In this document: piece after piece, positions 1 to 12,300 of the stretch
Layout: every line of letters begins with the position of its first letter
Numbering within the stretch: position 1 is the first letter of the stretch
Source: Bathymodiolus brooksi
Taxonomy: Eukaryota > Mollusca > Bivalvia > Mytilida > Modiolidae
Assembly (NCBI GenBank): GCA_963680875.1
Contig: OY804577.1
Location: 101,753,906 to 101,817,905, forward strand
Direction of reading: 5' to 3'
Length of the DNA stretch: 64,000 bases
The notes under the pieces: generated by a model
What the model was told of the DNA's origin: nothing
What the model saw: the letters and a program-made list of their open reading frames with translations, nothing else
Databases searched by the model: none
Program-made: the position numbers and the translations under genes

Positions 1-1730
1 AAACACAGTCTTGTAAGAGTGTTCCAGTGACAGAGATAAACACAGTCTTGTAAGAGTGTTCCAGTGACAGAGATAAACACAGTCTTGTAAGAGTGTTCCA
101 GTGACAGAGATAAACACAGTCTTGTAAGAGTGTTCCAGTGACAGAGATAAACACAGTCTTGTAAGAGTGTTCCAGTGACAGAGATAAACACAGTCTTGTA
201 AGAGTGTTCCAGTGACAGAGATAAACACAGTCTTGTAAGAGTGTTCCAGTGACAGAGATAAACACAGTCTTGTAAGAGTGTTCCAGTGACAGAGATAAAC
301 ACAGTCTTGTAAGAGTGTTCCAGTGACAGAGATAAACACAGTCTTGTAAGAGTGTTCCAGTGACAGAGATAAACACAGTCTTGTAAGAGTGGACCAGTGA
401 CAGAGATAAACACAGTCTTGTAAGAGTGTTCCAGTGACAGAGATAAACACAGTCTTGTAAGAGTGTTCCAGTGACAGAGATAAACACAGTCTTGTAAGAG
501 TGTTCCAGTGACAGAGATAAACACAGTCTTGTAAGAGTGGACCAGTGACAGAGATAAACACAGTCTTGTAAGAGTGTTCCAGTGACAGAGATAAACACAG
601 TCTTGTAAGAGTGTTCCAGTGACAGAGATAAACACAGTCTTGTAAGAGTGGACCAGTGACAGAGATAAACACAGTCTTGTAAGAGTGTTCCAGTGACAGA
701 GATAAACACAGTCTTGTAAGAGTGTTCCAGTGACAGAGATAAACACAGTCTTGTAAGAGTGGACCAGTGACAGAGATAAACACAGTCTTGTAAGAGTGTT
801 CCAGTGACAGAGATAAACACAGTCTTGTAAGAGTGGACCAGTGACAGAGATAAACACAGTCTTGTAAGAGTGTTCCAGTGACAGAGATAAACACAGTCTT
901 GTAAGAGTGTTCCAGTGACAGAGATAAACACAGTCTTGTAAGAGTGTTCCAGTGACAGAGATAAACACAGTCTTGTAAGAGTGTTCCAGTGACAGAGATA
1001 AACACAGTCTTGTAAGAGTGGACCAGTGACAGAGATAAACACAGTCTTGTAAGAGTGTTCCAGTGACAGAGATAAACACAGTCTTGTAAGAGTGTTCCAG
1101 TGACAGAGATAAACACAGTCTTGTAAGAGTGTTCCAGTGACAGAGATAAACACAGTCTTGTAAGAGTGGACCAGTGACAGAGATAAACACAGTCTTGTAA
1201 GAGTGTTCCAGTGACAAAGATAAACACAGTCTTGTAAGAGTGTTCCAGTGACAGAGATAAACACAGTCTTGTAAGAGTGTTCCAGTGACAGAGATAAACA
1301 CAGTCTTGTAAGAGTGGACCAGTGACAGAGATAAACACAGTCTTGTAAGAGTGTTCCAGTGACAGAGATAAACACAGTCTTGTAAGAGTGTTCCAGTGAC
1401 AGAGATAAACACAGTCTTGTAAGAGTGGACCAGTGACAGAGATAAACACAGTCTTGTAAGAGTGTTCCAGTGACAGAGATAAACACAGTCTTGTAAGAGT
1501 GGACCAGTGACAGAGATAAACACAGTCTTGTAAGAGTGTTCCAGTGACAGAGATAAACACAGTCTTGTAAGAGTGGACCAGTGACAGAGATAAACACAGT
1601 CTTGTAAGAGTGTTCCAGTGACAGAGATAAACACAGTCTTGTAAGAGTGTTCCAGTGACAGAGATAAACACAGTCTTGTAAGAGTGTTCCAGTGACAGAG
1701 ATAAACACAGTCTTGTAAGAGTGTTCCAGT
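1..1730. repeat. 37-bp minisatellite, about 46.8 copies, open at left edge
   Basis: A perfect-period 37-bp tandem repeat starts at base 1 and stops at 1730 inside a unit. Units are almost identical except for positions 22-23, which are TT in most units and GA in units 11, 15, 18, 21, 23, 28, 32, 36, 39, 41 and 43. One further change, G to A, lies near 1217 in unit 33. There are no spacers between units, so this is not a CRISPR array. It runs directly into the transposase relic at 1731. Its left end is outside the window. Confidence 0.98.
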
Positions 1731-3635
1731 TACGTTTTTTGCAACGTTACAAATTAGTGAATTGCTTTAGTAGCCTTACTGGAATCCCAAGATATAAACT
1801 AAAAAAGAACCCAAATATTCTTGACAACAAATATACGAAGCGTACTAGATCGGGGAAATGGTTGCAGGAAAGAAAGCCTCTTATCAGAAGATTTTTAGAG
1901 CAAGATGTAAATAGCACAATGACACCTGGAAAGAAGGATACCATAACACGTGGAGGCGTAAAACAGCAAAAACGCTTCCTAAATAACACATTGAAGAATT
2001 TATACAATAAATTTCTGGAAGAAAATCCAAACGGTTTTATTTTCTATTGCTCTTTCTGTAGATACAGACCTTTTTGGATAGTTGAGAAGAAAATATCAGA
2101 CAGAGACATTTGTCTTTGCAAGCTTCATGAGAATGTTAAATTTATGATAAGCAAACTTCATGAATTGAAAATTTTACAAAGTAAAGATCTGGATAAGGTC
2201 TGCGCATTGGTTACGTGTGACCAGCGACGAAAATCATGCATGACTAGAAGTTGTAATCGTTGCAAAAATTCAAAATTTCAAGTCAATGACTTTGAGAATT
2301 ATGGAATGCAAGTAGAATTTTATAGTTGGAACACGGTCACTGAAATTTATGAGAAAGATGGAAAAAATGTAAGAACGCAAAAAGTTGTGAAAGAGCGCAT
2401 TCAAACAACTGTTGAACATCTCCTTAATGACGCCCAGGATCTGGTCAAAACAACTTTTGTAACCACGTGTTTAACATAAGACATCAGTTTTGTTCATTGA
2501 AATCTCTCCGTGACAATCTGCAAACTAATGAAATATTACTACATGTAGATTTCTCCGAAAACTACTACATGATGCATGTAAATTGAGCGATGAAATACAA
2601 AGTTTACATTTTGGTGGTTCAAGACACCAGATGTCATTACATACATCTGTTTTGTATAGTTCTACAGACACAAAATCATTCTGCACAGTTTCAGAGTGTC
2701 TTCAACACGGTCCAGATACTATACTTACCTTTACAAAGGAAAACAACAGCATTGACACTTTTCATATTGTAAGTGATGGTCCAACATCGCAGTGTCGTTC
2801 TAAAACAAATTTTTATCTATTCCATATATTTATCCATGAGAAACATGCTTTCAAATTATCAACATGGAATTTTACAGAAGCCGGGCATGGTATAAGTGCA
2901 GCTGATGGCATTGGTGGTGTTGTTAAACGAACAGCGGAGAGGCTGGTTTCACAAGGAAATGACATTACTACTGCCAAAGACCTTTTCAAATACCCGAGAG
3001 AATGCAATATTGACGTAAATCTATACCTGGTATCACAAAGTGATGTCGAAAATATTAGCAGTTCTGTACCGACATGTCTGCCTGGTGTGAAAAATACTAT
3101 GAAGCTACACCAGGTCATTAGTATTCAAGGTGAAAATAGAATACACATACGTACGCTGAGCTGTTTTTGTTCCTGGCCTATGGTCTGTGATTGCTATAAG
3201 TTTGAAAATGATGCATCATATCATGTTTTCCCTGAATACGAATACGAAAGTCAATCAGTACATTTGAATGAACCTTCTACTAACTGTCCGTCGATCACAG
3301 AAAGTTATTATGATGGGTCAAGCGCAGGAACTGAATCAAATCCACACAGTTTAAGCAACGCAGTAATTAATCCGGATCCAGAATTAATAAACAAGTGGTG
3401 TGTTATCAAATGTGATGGGCAATTATATCCAGGGAGAATACAAGATATCGATTCAGATCCAGTAGAGGTGAAATGCATGCACCGAATAGGCGAGAACAGA
3501 TATTTTTGTCCACTTATAGACGACACCATTTGGTACTTATGGAACAATGTCGTCAGAATTATACCCGAGCCAATCAATGTTACTAGAAGACATGTGCAAA
3601 TTTTGCCAAGCGTGTGGAGAGAGATTGACAATTGA
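1731..3635 (+). pseudogene. Decayed DDE/RNase H-like DNA transposase
   Basis: Three consecutive reading-frame segments read as one protein. The first, up to the stop at 2477-2479, carries Cys-rich motifs (CSFC, ICLC, CNRC). The second, about 2471-2580, holds DFSENY. The third, 2583-3635, holds HFGG, SDGP followed by QCRSK, and EAGHG followed by DGIGG. Spacing of DFSENY (Asp codon 2548), SDGP (Asp codon 2775) and EAGHG (Glu codon 2877) fits a DDE catalytic triad. Frame changes occur near 2470 and again near 2580, so it cannot encode an active enzyme. The 5' end is lost in the minisatellite. I do not recognise the superfamily with certainty; the triad is inferred from spacing and context. Confidence 0.7.
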
Positions 3636-5079
3636 TTAGCGTATAATTATAATTATTCGTTTATTTGAGACAATTGATTAACCTACACGTTTATTTGAGA
3701 CTTAACTGGTTTTTTTGGTGTTTTGACGTTAATTTTGTTACGAAAGTTCTAAGTTGCATACTTTGTTATTTTCAAAATTAAAATTGTTCATTCATGCATA
3801 CGTTCTATACTATTAGGATGGGGGTCTCTAAATGAAATTGCACGGTCATGTTTATTTTCAATCCAACTGTTATCTGGACCTCTACATAGTACATTCACAA
3901 AAATCATATGCTTTTAAATATTTATTGTTCTTGCACCACAGTGGTTTTTTCCGGGTCTTCCGGTTCCCTCCACCAGTAAAACTGAAAACCACCATATAAC
4001 TTAAACATTGTTGAAAGTGGCGTAAGACACCATCAAACATCTTGCACCAGAATTTACCTTTTACTGAATTTGACCTGCGGAGAATACAACAGATACCACA
4101 TTTTGAACAGCTAAAATTCGTTTTGCATCACCGTAATTTTACTCATAATCTTGATTTTATGGGAATCGCTATTGACAAACTGGAAGACTTGCTACTTTTG
4201 TCCCTCGTTTCTTCTTATCTTATTGTTTATTCTTCCATTTCCCGACGCATGAACATGAAATAATATAAAATCCCATGAAAAGATCCCCTGCATGGTATAA
4301 AGCTTGTGTTCGTTTAGGAGACTTCTGCAACCGATTTATTCATGTTCTATGACTATTTTGTGTTGTTTCCATATATTTCTTCATCTACATAATCAGTGGA
4401 CTCAATAGCAAAACAAATACAGAACCTGAGAGAAATTTACTTCTATTCAGACACATTAGTCTTTACCAAAACCACAATGTCTATACCGTCACGAGTGCTT
4501 TCTTTACCGTAACAAATTGTCTTTTCCGTCACGAACTCAAAAAATGTTTATTTATGTATGTTATATTTGTAATTATACAACATATGTAACCTTAAATGAC
4601 ACTGTAGTAGCATATCTATAACCCAGTTCAGATATATTTTTGTTTTCCTTTTTACAATAGTTAAAAAGAATAACAAAAATATATACATCCCCGATTTCAA
4701 CTTTGAAAACATAACACATATACCTATTCAATACTCTGTAGATATAATATAAAGTATAAAAATAATTCCACATATATCTACAGTACAGTTTACTCGTTTA
4801 TATTCATTTCAGTTTTTTGGGTTATGTATTTTAAAAAATAAGAAAATATACGTTTACGGTATTGTGACGGTAAAGACATATATTTCCACCACACGATGTT
4901 AAAAGACGTAGAAAAAATACATTTTAGCTAAAACAGCTTGTCAAACACATTATCCTGTCCCAAGAATGATTAACTAAACGAACTGTATCAAATGAAACGC
5001 TTATGGGAAACTTTCCTTTCATATTGACAAAAATCAACATTTGTAAGTAAAAGTTGTCAGAGAATGACCCACTAAGAGC
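3636..5079. other. Intergenic, AT-rich, with a SINE tail fragment
   Basis: No credible coding region. About 3935-4040 matches the 3' part of the SINE family seen elsewhere here (CTCCACCAGTAAAACTG, then GTTGAAAGTGGCGTAAG). Around 4452-4880 the ends (GTCTTTACC on the left, GGTAAAGAC on the right) are inverted relative to one another and may mark a small transposon. Confidence 0.5.
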
Positions 5080-5955
5080 ATGGCATATAAATCCCTAGTT
5101 AGATCAAACCTGGATTACTGCTCAACCATCTGGTCACCACATACTAAAAAACAGAAAAGCGAAATAGAACAGAATCAACGCAGAGCAGCCAGATACACAA
5201 CAGGTAGATTCCATAACACCAGCAGCGTGACATCTATGCTGGACCACCTAGAGTGGAATTCCCTAGAAACACGCAGAAGCATTGTCAAAGTCACCATACT
5301 ATACAAAATTACACACAATCTGATTGCCATAAATCCAGACTTCTATATCTCTTCTCAGACATCACTTGCACGACGCACAGTCATAGTCTTCGATACAAAC
5401 CCTTCAACACATCCACTGACTACTTCAAATTCAGCTTCTTCCCTCATACAGTTGTCCTTTGGAATGCTTTACCACCTGATATTGTCTCTGCTTCTTCTTT
5501 GGATCAGTTTAAATCACAGATCCAAACCCACTACATCTAAACAGTTTTCCATTTTATATATATATGTCAACACCAAAACAAACAAAAACAAAAATAATAA
5601 GTTATGATTTATCATATAGTTTTATATATGTATCTTTTATTATACAATTTAGTACAATCATGCAAATTCCTTAGAAGCATTTAAGACCGCTCTAAGGAAT
5701 CAGTGCCAATAAAGACCGCCATCGGCGCTCTCTCTACCCGTTGTATAAAAACCATAGTTGGGTTCTACGTACCAGATACAGATACAGATGATATTTAGCA
5801 TATTGAATACTTTCCCTGGCTGCAACATCTTCAAATGGTGTACATAATTTGATTTTGTATATAACTACTATTGTCTGGACTTTCTTTCTCTTTAATTGTA
5901 TAACTTTATGCCCCTAGGGGCCCCAAATTGGCTTAATAAAAAAATATCTATCTAT
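5080..5955 (+). mobile_element. 5'-truncated non-LTR retrotransposon (LINE), 3' end
   Basis: The translation from 5080 matches the C-terminal part of CR1/Jockey-type reverse transcriptases: AYKSLVRSNLDYCSTIWSPH, then QRRAARYTTGR, SVTSML and LYKITH. A frameshift near 5345 moves the reading into another frame, where HSHSLRYKPF, FFPHTVVLWNALP and a stop at about 5540 complete the usual end. An AT-rich 3' UTR follows, with a terminal TATCTATCTATA tract near 5945-5955. Only the end of ORF2 is present, so the copy is 5'-truncated and inactive. It lies about 280 bp upstream of the hnRNP M start codon. Confidence 0.85.
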
Positions 5956-6059
5956 AAATGTCTATATGTAAATTAAAATTATTTATACGTTACTTTTTTT
6001 TTCTTATTGATTAATTGTAAATATATGGTCTGTTCACGCCGATGCATAGTCGTCACAAT

Positions 6060-6238
6060 TGACGGAGCATCGTATGATGTAGATGATGTACGTAGATCTA
6101 TATATTCACATTTAAGCATCTTCGCTTTATAAGTTCGTTTCATTTAAAGATAGTTCGAAATAATATATTTGGAATAGACCACGTGACAGACGCCATCACA
6201 TCATTTCCGCTTTCAAGTATTCAACAAAGGAAGCTAAA
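6060..6238 (+). promoter_or_regulatory. Presumed promoter / 5' UTR of the hnRNP M gene
   Basis: This short non-repetitive stretch lies between the LINE and the first coding exon. It holds an E-box-like CACGTGAC at about 6180 and an ETS-like TTTCCG at about 6205, with no convincing TATA box at promoter distance. The transcription start cannot be fixed from sequence alone. Confidence 0.3.
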
Positions 6239-6303
6239 ATGTATGAAAACGACAGATCACAGTCACCAGCTGAAGATGTGTTGCAACAAGAGCAACCACA
6301 AAG
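6239..6303 (+). CDS. HNRNPM exon 1 (residues 1-22)
   Basis: ATG at 6239 opens [14 protein letters not shown] and the exon ends QPQ plus two bases at donor AAG|GTAATT. The frame joins exon 2 exactly to make Arg22. No other in-frame exon 1 is seen, but an alternative first exon within the 9.9-kb intron cannot be excluded. Confidence 0.8.
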
Positions 6304-9300
6304 GTAATTATTATTTCTATGCAATATCAAAGTGGCATTAAACAAATACATTGGCATCGAACCCGCTTGTGCAAGGCATGCCGCATGGATTGTTCCCCAA
6401 TTTCCATGGCACAAGGGCCGGTAACATTTTTTAAATCATTATCGCACGAAATGTCTCAATCCCTATCTATAGTACGGGTATATTATACAACGAAATCTTG
6501 CCAAGCTCACTTCCAAGTCTTGTATGTCAACTAACAGAAATGTAAAAAATGCACACAATATTGCTCGTAAATCACACAGGTACCCCCCTTTTTTCGTGAA
6601 AAAAAAATTTCCCGTTTTTTTCTTTCTTTTTGGTATTTTTGTGATTAACTTGTGCTATATCATCAGAGAAATCTCACTATTTCTTCCAGTTTACTATCCA
6701 GCCCCTGCTACGATCAATATTAATATACTAGAAGGTAACTAGCTTCTCTTAGTCCGAGATTCCTCTGTCGTTTAACGGCATTGATAATCTTGCTGTAGCC
6801 GTTCAACGACAGAGGGTGATACATACGGAAACCATCAAATTTGCCTCACAGCCATAGTATCGGCACATTTCCACGTTTCGTGGCTATCGGATTTTATTTT
6901 CTATCATAAACCTTATATAAATCGCTTCACCAATCATTTTTCTATTCATTCATAACCATCTTACCCTCAGAAAGTGGTGTTACACTCCATTACAGCACGA
7001 TTTTGCCTTAGATCCTATTATTCCGCCATTTGACTTCCATTTTCGAATCTACACACGTGATCTCGCGATACTAACTGAATGATGACAGCAACGCATTGCA
7101 TGATGGGAGCTAATTAATGCAGCGTGCCAAATTATTTGGAGCATTATTTGCATACGTAAACAACATTCAAATCACATGGAAGACGATACATTTAAGCGTA
7201 TTCTGCAGGACAAACAGTCCATCTACAGATCAAAGAAGAGCAGAAGGAAATTATACAGAATGTGTTGGAAAGAAAAGATTCAATGGCAGAGTGTTACCAA
7301 CGGGCTTCGAAAAGAGCATGTGTTACGTTCCCCCTTTTTGTTTTTGGACATGGTACTACATTTTTTTTTTCTTATGGTTATCTGTAATTCACTAAATTTG
7401 CTGTTAAAATCATTACCAATCAATATAATCAACTGTATTAAATTTTTTGTTAATTGTTCTGCCTTAACAGGCGCCTATGATTGGCAATAAAAATGTTTGT
7501 TTGTTTATATGCAAATTATCTCCCATGATACATTGCGGTAATCGTAGTTTTCTCGTAGTCACGTGACAAATGTTTGAAAAATGGAAGACAAATGTCGAAA
7601 TCATAGGTTCTAAGGCAAAATCGTGCTGTAATGGAGTGTAACACCACTTTCTGAGGGTAAGATGTTTATGAATGAATAGAAAAATGATTGGTGAAGCGAT
7701 TTATATAAGGTTTATGATAGAAAATAAAATCCGATAGCCACGAAACGTGGAAATGTGCTGACCCAGAGCTGGAGAAGCAAATCCCCTGTTTTCCGTATGT
7801 ATCACCCTCTGTCGTTGAACGGCTACAGCAAGATTATCAATGCCGTTAAACGACAGAGGAATCTCGGACTAGCTTCTCTGGGCTGACCTACATTTCTCCG
7901 AATAAAAATTCGGGGAATCCTATCTATATAATAACAATCAAACACTTACCAATCGAAAAGCGGGCATCAATCCTTACTTCGATCATTTATCTGTTAGAAT
8001 CAACTTGCTTTTCAGTCATGAAAGGCGATTTAGTCCTTGAATTTAATCGGAATTCACTTGCTCGATCAACGGAAGTCGTAAAATCCGCCAAAAAGACGTT
8101 CGTAATTCTCTTACCCTTTGGTTTTACAGATGACATTTCGGAATTTCTCTAATGGACAGGTACCCCATACACATTTACGGACAAGGAACCAGATTAGTCT
8201 TGTCGCTTAAAAATTACGACTTCCGTTGATCGAGCTTCAAATGGAACGTCTCGCGAGTGAATTCCGATTAAATTCAAGGACTAAATCGCCTGTGATTTTC
8301 GTTATTTTCATTAAAATTAAGTATTTTCCGTTTTAGTGCCTATATTCTAACCTTCTCTACGCAAAATCACCTAATTTTGACGTATTTTACACATTTGGAT
8401 ACAACCCATTTTTTCTACAAATACTATAATATCCAGCATGCCCACAGGTTTTTTCATCTGGGGGTACATGTACCCTTTTACCTTCATTGTTGGGGGTACA
8501 TCCAAATTTTTGGGGGTGCAATCTCTAACTCATCATTTGGGGGTACAAAGAAAATTAACTGCATTTTCTCCATGCAAGGCCGTGCACCATGCTGTTTTTT
8601 GTAATTATTACGCAGAGTTGGCGAAAACCTTTTTTTTTCTGTCTGACATTGGGTCAGACAGGAACTGGGGTTCTGTCTGACCCATGGCCTTTGTGTCTGT
8701 CCCACCATTTTTTTGGTAATATTGTATATAACCTGTCAAATTTTGTTTTTTATACAGAACTGAATGCAAGATTACCTAGGCCAAAAAAAAATATGTGTGT
8801 TTACGGTCACCTGACCGACCCTAATTTTTGCTAGCGACCCTATGCATTTTTACACAGAATTCGGATAACCATTTTTGTTGTTTAACCAGCGGCAATGTTT
8901 TATTTATTCAACTGCTAGCTTTTTGTCGAGATTGAGAGCAAAGAAGGTAGAAAAACTGCATAATTCGTCATTTTACCGGAATTTTCGAAAATTAAATTCC
9001 GGAACCGGGAACGACTATTTCCGGTTTTGTCGATAATAAAAAAATTTAAAAAAAATTAATCCCGACCGATTGTCCCTAGATTTTTTTGACATGTGACAGT
9101 AAACACACATATATATTTTTTTGACCCTATATATAGTCATGATCATTAAACAACTCAATTAAATGTTTTTCTGTATACATATTTTTATCTAAAAAGATAA
9201 GGCAGATATGGCCAACAATCCGTATCTAATGGTCCGATCACGTTCCGAATATTATACATCAATGTCAGTTTCCGGTTTACCTACATTTTTAATTTCAGTT

Positions 9301-12300
9301 AAGAATATGAATCTGTTGTCATCTTCAATATATAAGCATCTCAAAACATATTTAATTAAACACAAACAATCTTTGATACTTGGGGAGTGTGGAAGTCAAC
9401 TTATTTCTGTGCTCAGTAATATATTTCAGTTTTAATGTTCCACGTTTTGCAGGTGCTCGCTCCTACTAAAAGGATGTTTACATTTACGTATTGGAGTTTC
9501 GATTACAAATAGGAACGTGTCGGTCTGACAGAATAAATAAACAAATTTCAAGTCTCTGTCTGATATTTTAATAAAACTGAAAACGGAATTTAATGCCATT
9601 GGCAGTGGAAACTGGGAGTAAATAAATTTCAATCGTCAACTGGACGACCACAAAGTAATATTTTCGTGACAGACATTGGGACAGACACGGTTCATTAATT
9701 AATCGGACCGACCGTTATTCTGCTGGTCCGACGATTTTCGCCAACTCTGATTACGGGATTTAACAGTAGCAGTTCTTATGATTGGACAAATAAGAAATAA
9801 GGAGCCAATAGAATTGGGCGATCTATAAATCATATCATCTCACTTAAAATATGCAAGGAACGCTCTGATTGAATAATATTACTGAAATTAACTAATCAGA
9901 ACAACTCTATTATACGTACTTTGAGGTGAATTGTAAACAAAAGGTAATTTTTATACAGTGCTCGCAACGGGTTCTCTAAGTGCACGCACGTAGGGTTCTT
10001 TCAATTATACGTGCATGATTTTTATTCTACGTGAAACACGTACTACAGTACGTGAATGGGCATGCTGATATCAACTGAGCGCGATAAGAAAATCAAAATG
10101 AATTATATCCAGTAATAAAGCTTCCTACGAAGTTAACATTCATGTGAACGCAAAACTGATTTTTTCATCGTGACGTACGATGTTTGTTTGAAGTGGGAAT
10201 TTCCAAGGTCATGTTTGTGCAGGTCGGTTTACTCGTCCATGCATTGTCCATACTGAATTTTGACGGCTTGTACTCTGTTCATCAACGATCCTTGAAACTG
10301 CATGCATACAAATTAAATCCGAGTTGTTTCACACATTTCCGTTCACCATGGTTTGTTTTGCTCCTGTGTTTTATAGCAGCATGCCCATAGCTTTTTTCAT
10401 TTGAGGGTACATGTATCCCAACACCGCTAGTGTGGTAGACGGGGAACGAAATTTTTGACTTTAATGTACCCATCGAACAAATACCTAAATTATATATCAT
10501 TGGAAAGAAGAATTCATACTCTATCCAGATAGTCGGGTCGTAAAAACGGGAACTGTTTCAATTTCCTTAATAAGGGAGATAATCGTTCTACCCAAAATTT
10601 TAAGAAAATATGTGAGTTATAACTTTTGGGTTGTTCCCCTTGAATTCAGTTCCCACAAAGGGATGAAATTATCGTTTTTGCAAAATTTGGTATACACTAT
10701 TAAGTCTTTCATATAGACTTTAAGGTTTAGTTGTGAAAAAAATGTGTATTTTTGTAGGTTTTGATGATATAGTCAGTTTCCTTCACATTTTTAATGTCGC
10801 CAATAGGGACCTGACCTTGACCTTTATATGGAAACGTCTTGACCTGAATGTGCTTTAATTAGTTGATGATAACATTGATACTATTTTTTACAACGAAATT
10901 TAACTTCTATTTCACAAATTAAAAATTCTCTGGCGTATAGAAAAAGGGGGGTGGGCGTCCTTCACTAGTACATAAACATCATTGTTCTTGTTCCTGTCAC
11001 TGATATGACTGTGTGGTATTCTTAATCAATGTTTTGCTCTGCGTTCGTTACAACGAATGCTGTATAACCTAAAGAGGTCATAAAACACCAAAATAAGCAT
11101 ACAAGTCGATATCAACACATTTATATTAGTCAGTATAAATAGGACTATCCTGGTTCAAATCAAATGACAGAACAACATCGCTATCTAACTACAAAATGAC
11201 TATTGTGGATTTGTCACGACATTACATGGCAGATAATTTTGTCCACAACAACAAAGCCTTGTAAAAATCTACTAAATTTCAGACATCATGACCATCGTCT
11301 TACAGTAAGGTAACATTCTTTGTTATGGCATTTTTACACATGTCGCTACCATAACAGGGACAAAGATCTGTGCACGACAGAATCTGTTCAAAACAAACAC
11401 AGCTACTGGAACAAATTGATTTGCCTTTGCAACTGCACACGAGATCCTGCAGAAAGTCTGATGACATTTGTCCCCGGAAGAAGAGAGGTACCAGAACACC
11501 CTTGTCTTCCCATCCGAACATTAACAGGGGACTGCACTTTTTGTGAGGATTTCCAGATATAGGTCTGTAAATATGCTCTTAGTACATGCTGATGGAATGT
11601 CGCTTCGCATGGTGGTAACTTGGCCAGGCTTGCTTCTTTTTTTGTTGCAAGTCGAACTCTGAATTTATTGAGATTAGAGTAATCTGTTCGTAGTTTGGCT
11701 TTTTGGATAGTCTTCAACTGAGATTTTCAGCTTCTCAATATCACGTCTTAAGATACCTACAGCAGAGTGTAAAATTTGTTCATCAGAAATACCTTCAACA
11801 TCAACTTGAAAATTATTTTCCAACTCAGAGGCTTTAAATTTGAACTTGTATTTACCTGTCGCGGCAATAGCATCGCCTAAGGAAAGCTTGACACTAAAGA
11901 CAAGATTTGACATTCCATGGCCCCGCTGAGTATGTATAGCTATAGAACCAGCATAATGATTAACTAGCCTGACTTGTAACTTGGCAGATGAGTAGGTACC
12001 TGTGTCTGTGGGTAGATATGCTTTGTATTTTTCAGGTAATTGTGTCATCCGAAAAACCTTTTTGTGAACGACTAAATCATCGTTGATTTCATGAATTAAA
12101 TTCTGGAAGGCGATTTCGTTACTAGAAAGATCAGAATCCTGTTTCTGTTCGTTTTTCGGGGAACTCTTTAACAGATATTTAGTCATGCACCCGTTGTGAT
12201 AAACTCCTTTCAGAACAAAATCGTCACAATTCAACACACGAACCAGTCTATCATCATTTTGACTCAATGCGCACTCCATCAACTTGTTCACACGCTCACC

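Noticed and set aside
1..1730. CRISPR-like regular repeats
   Set aside because: Units are contiguous without spacers and the genome is eukaryotic; it is a minisatellite. The same applies to 34540-37185.
4452..4880. Possible small DNA transposon with GTCTTTACC ends
   Set aside because: Inverted matches are short and interrupted; no target duplication found.
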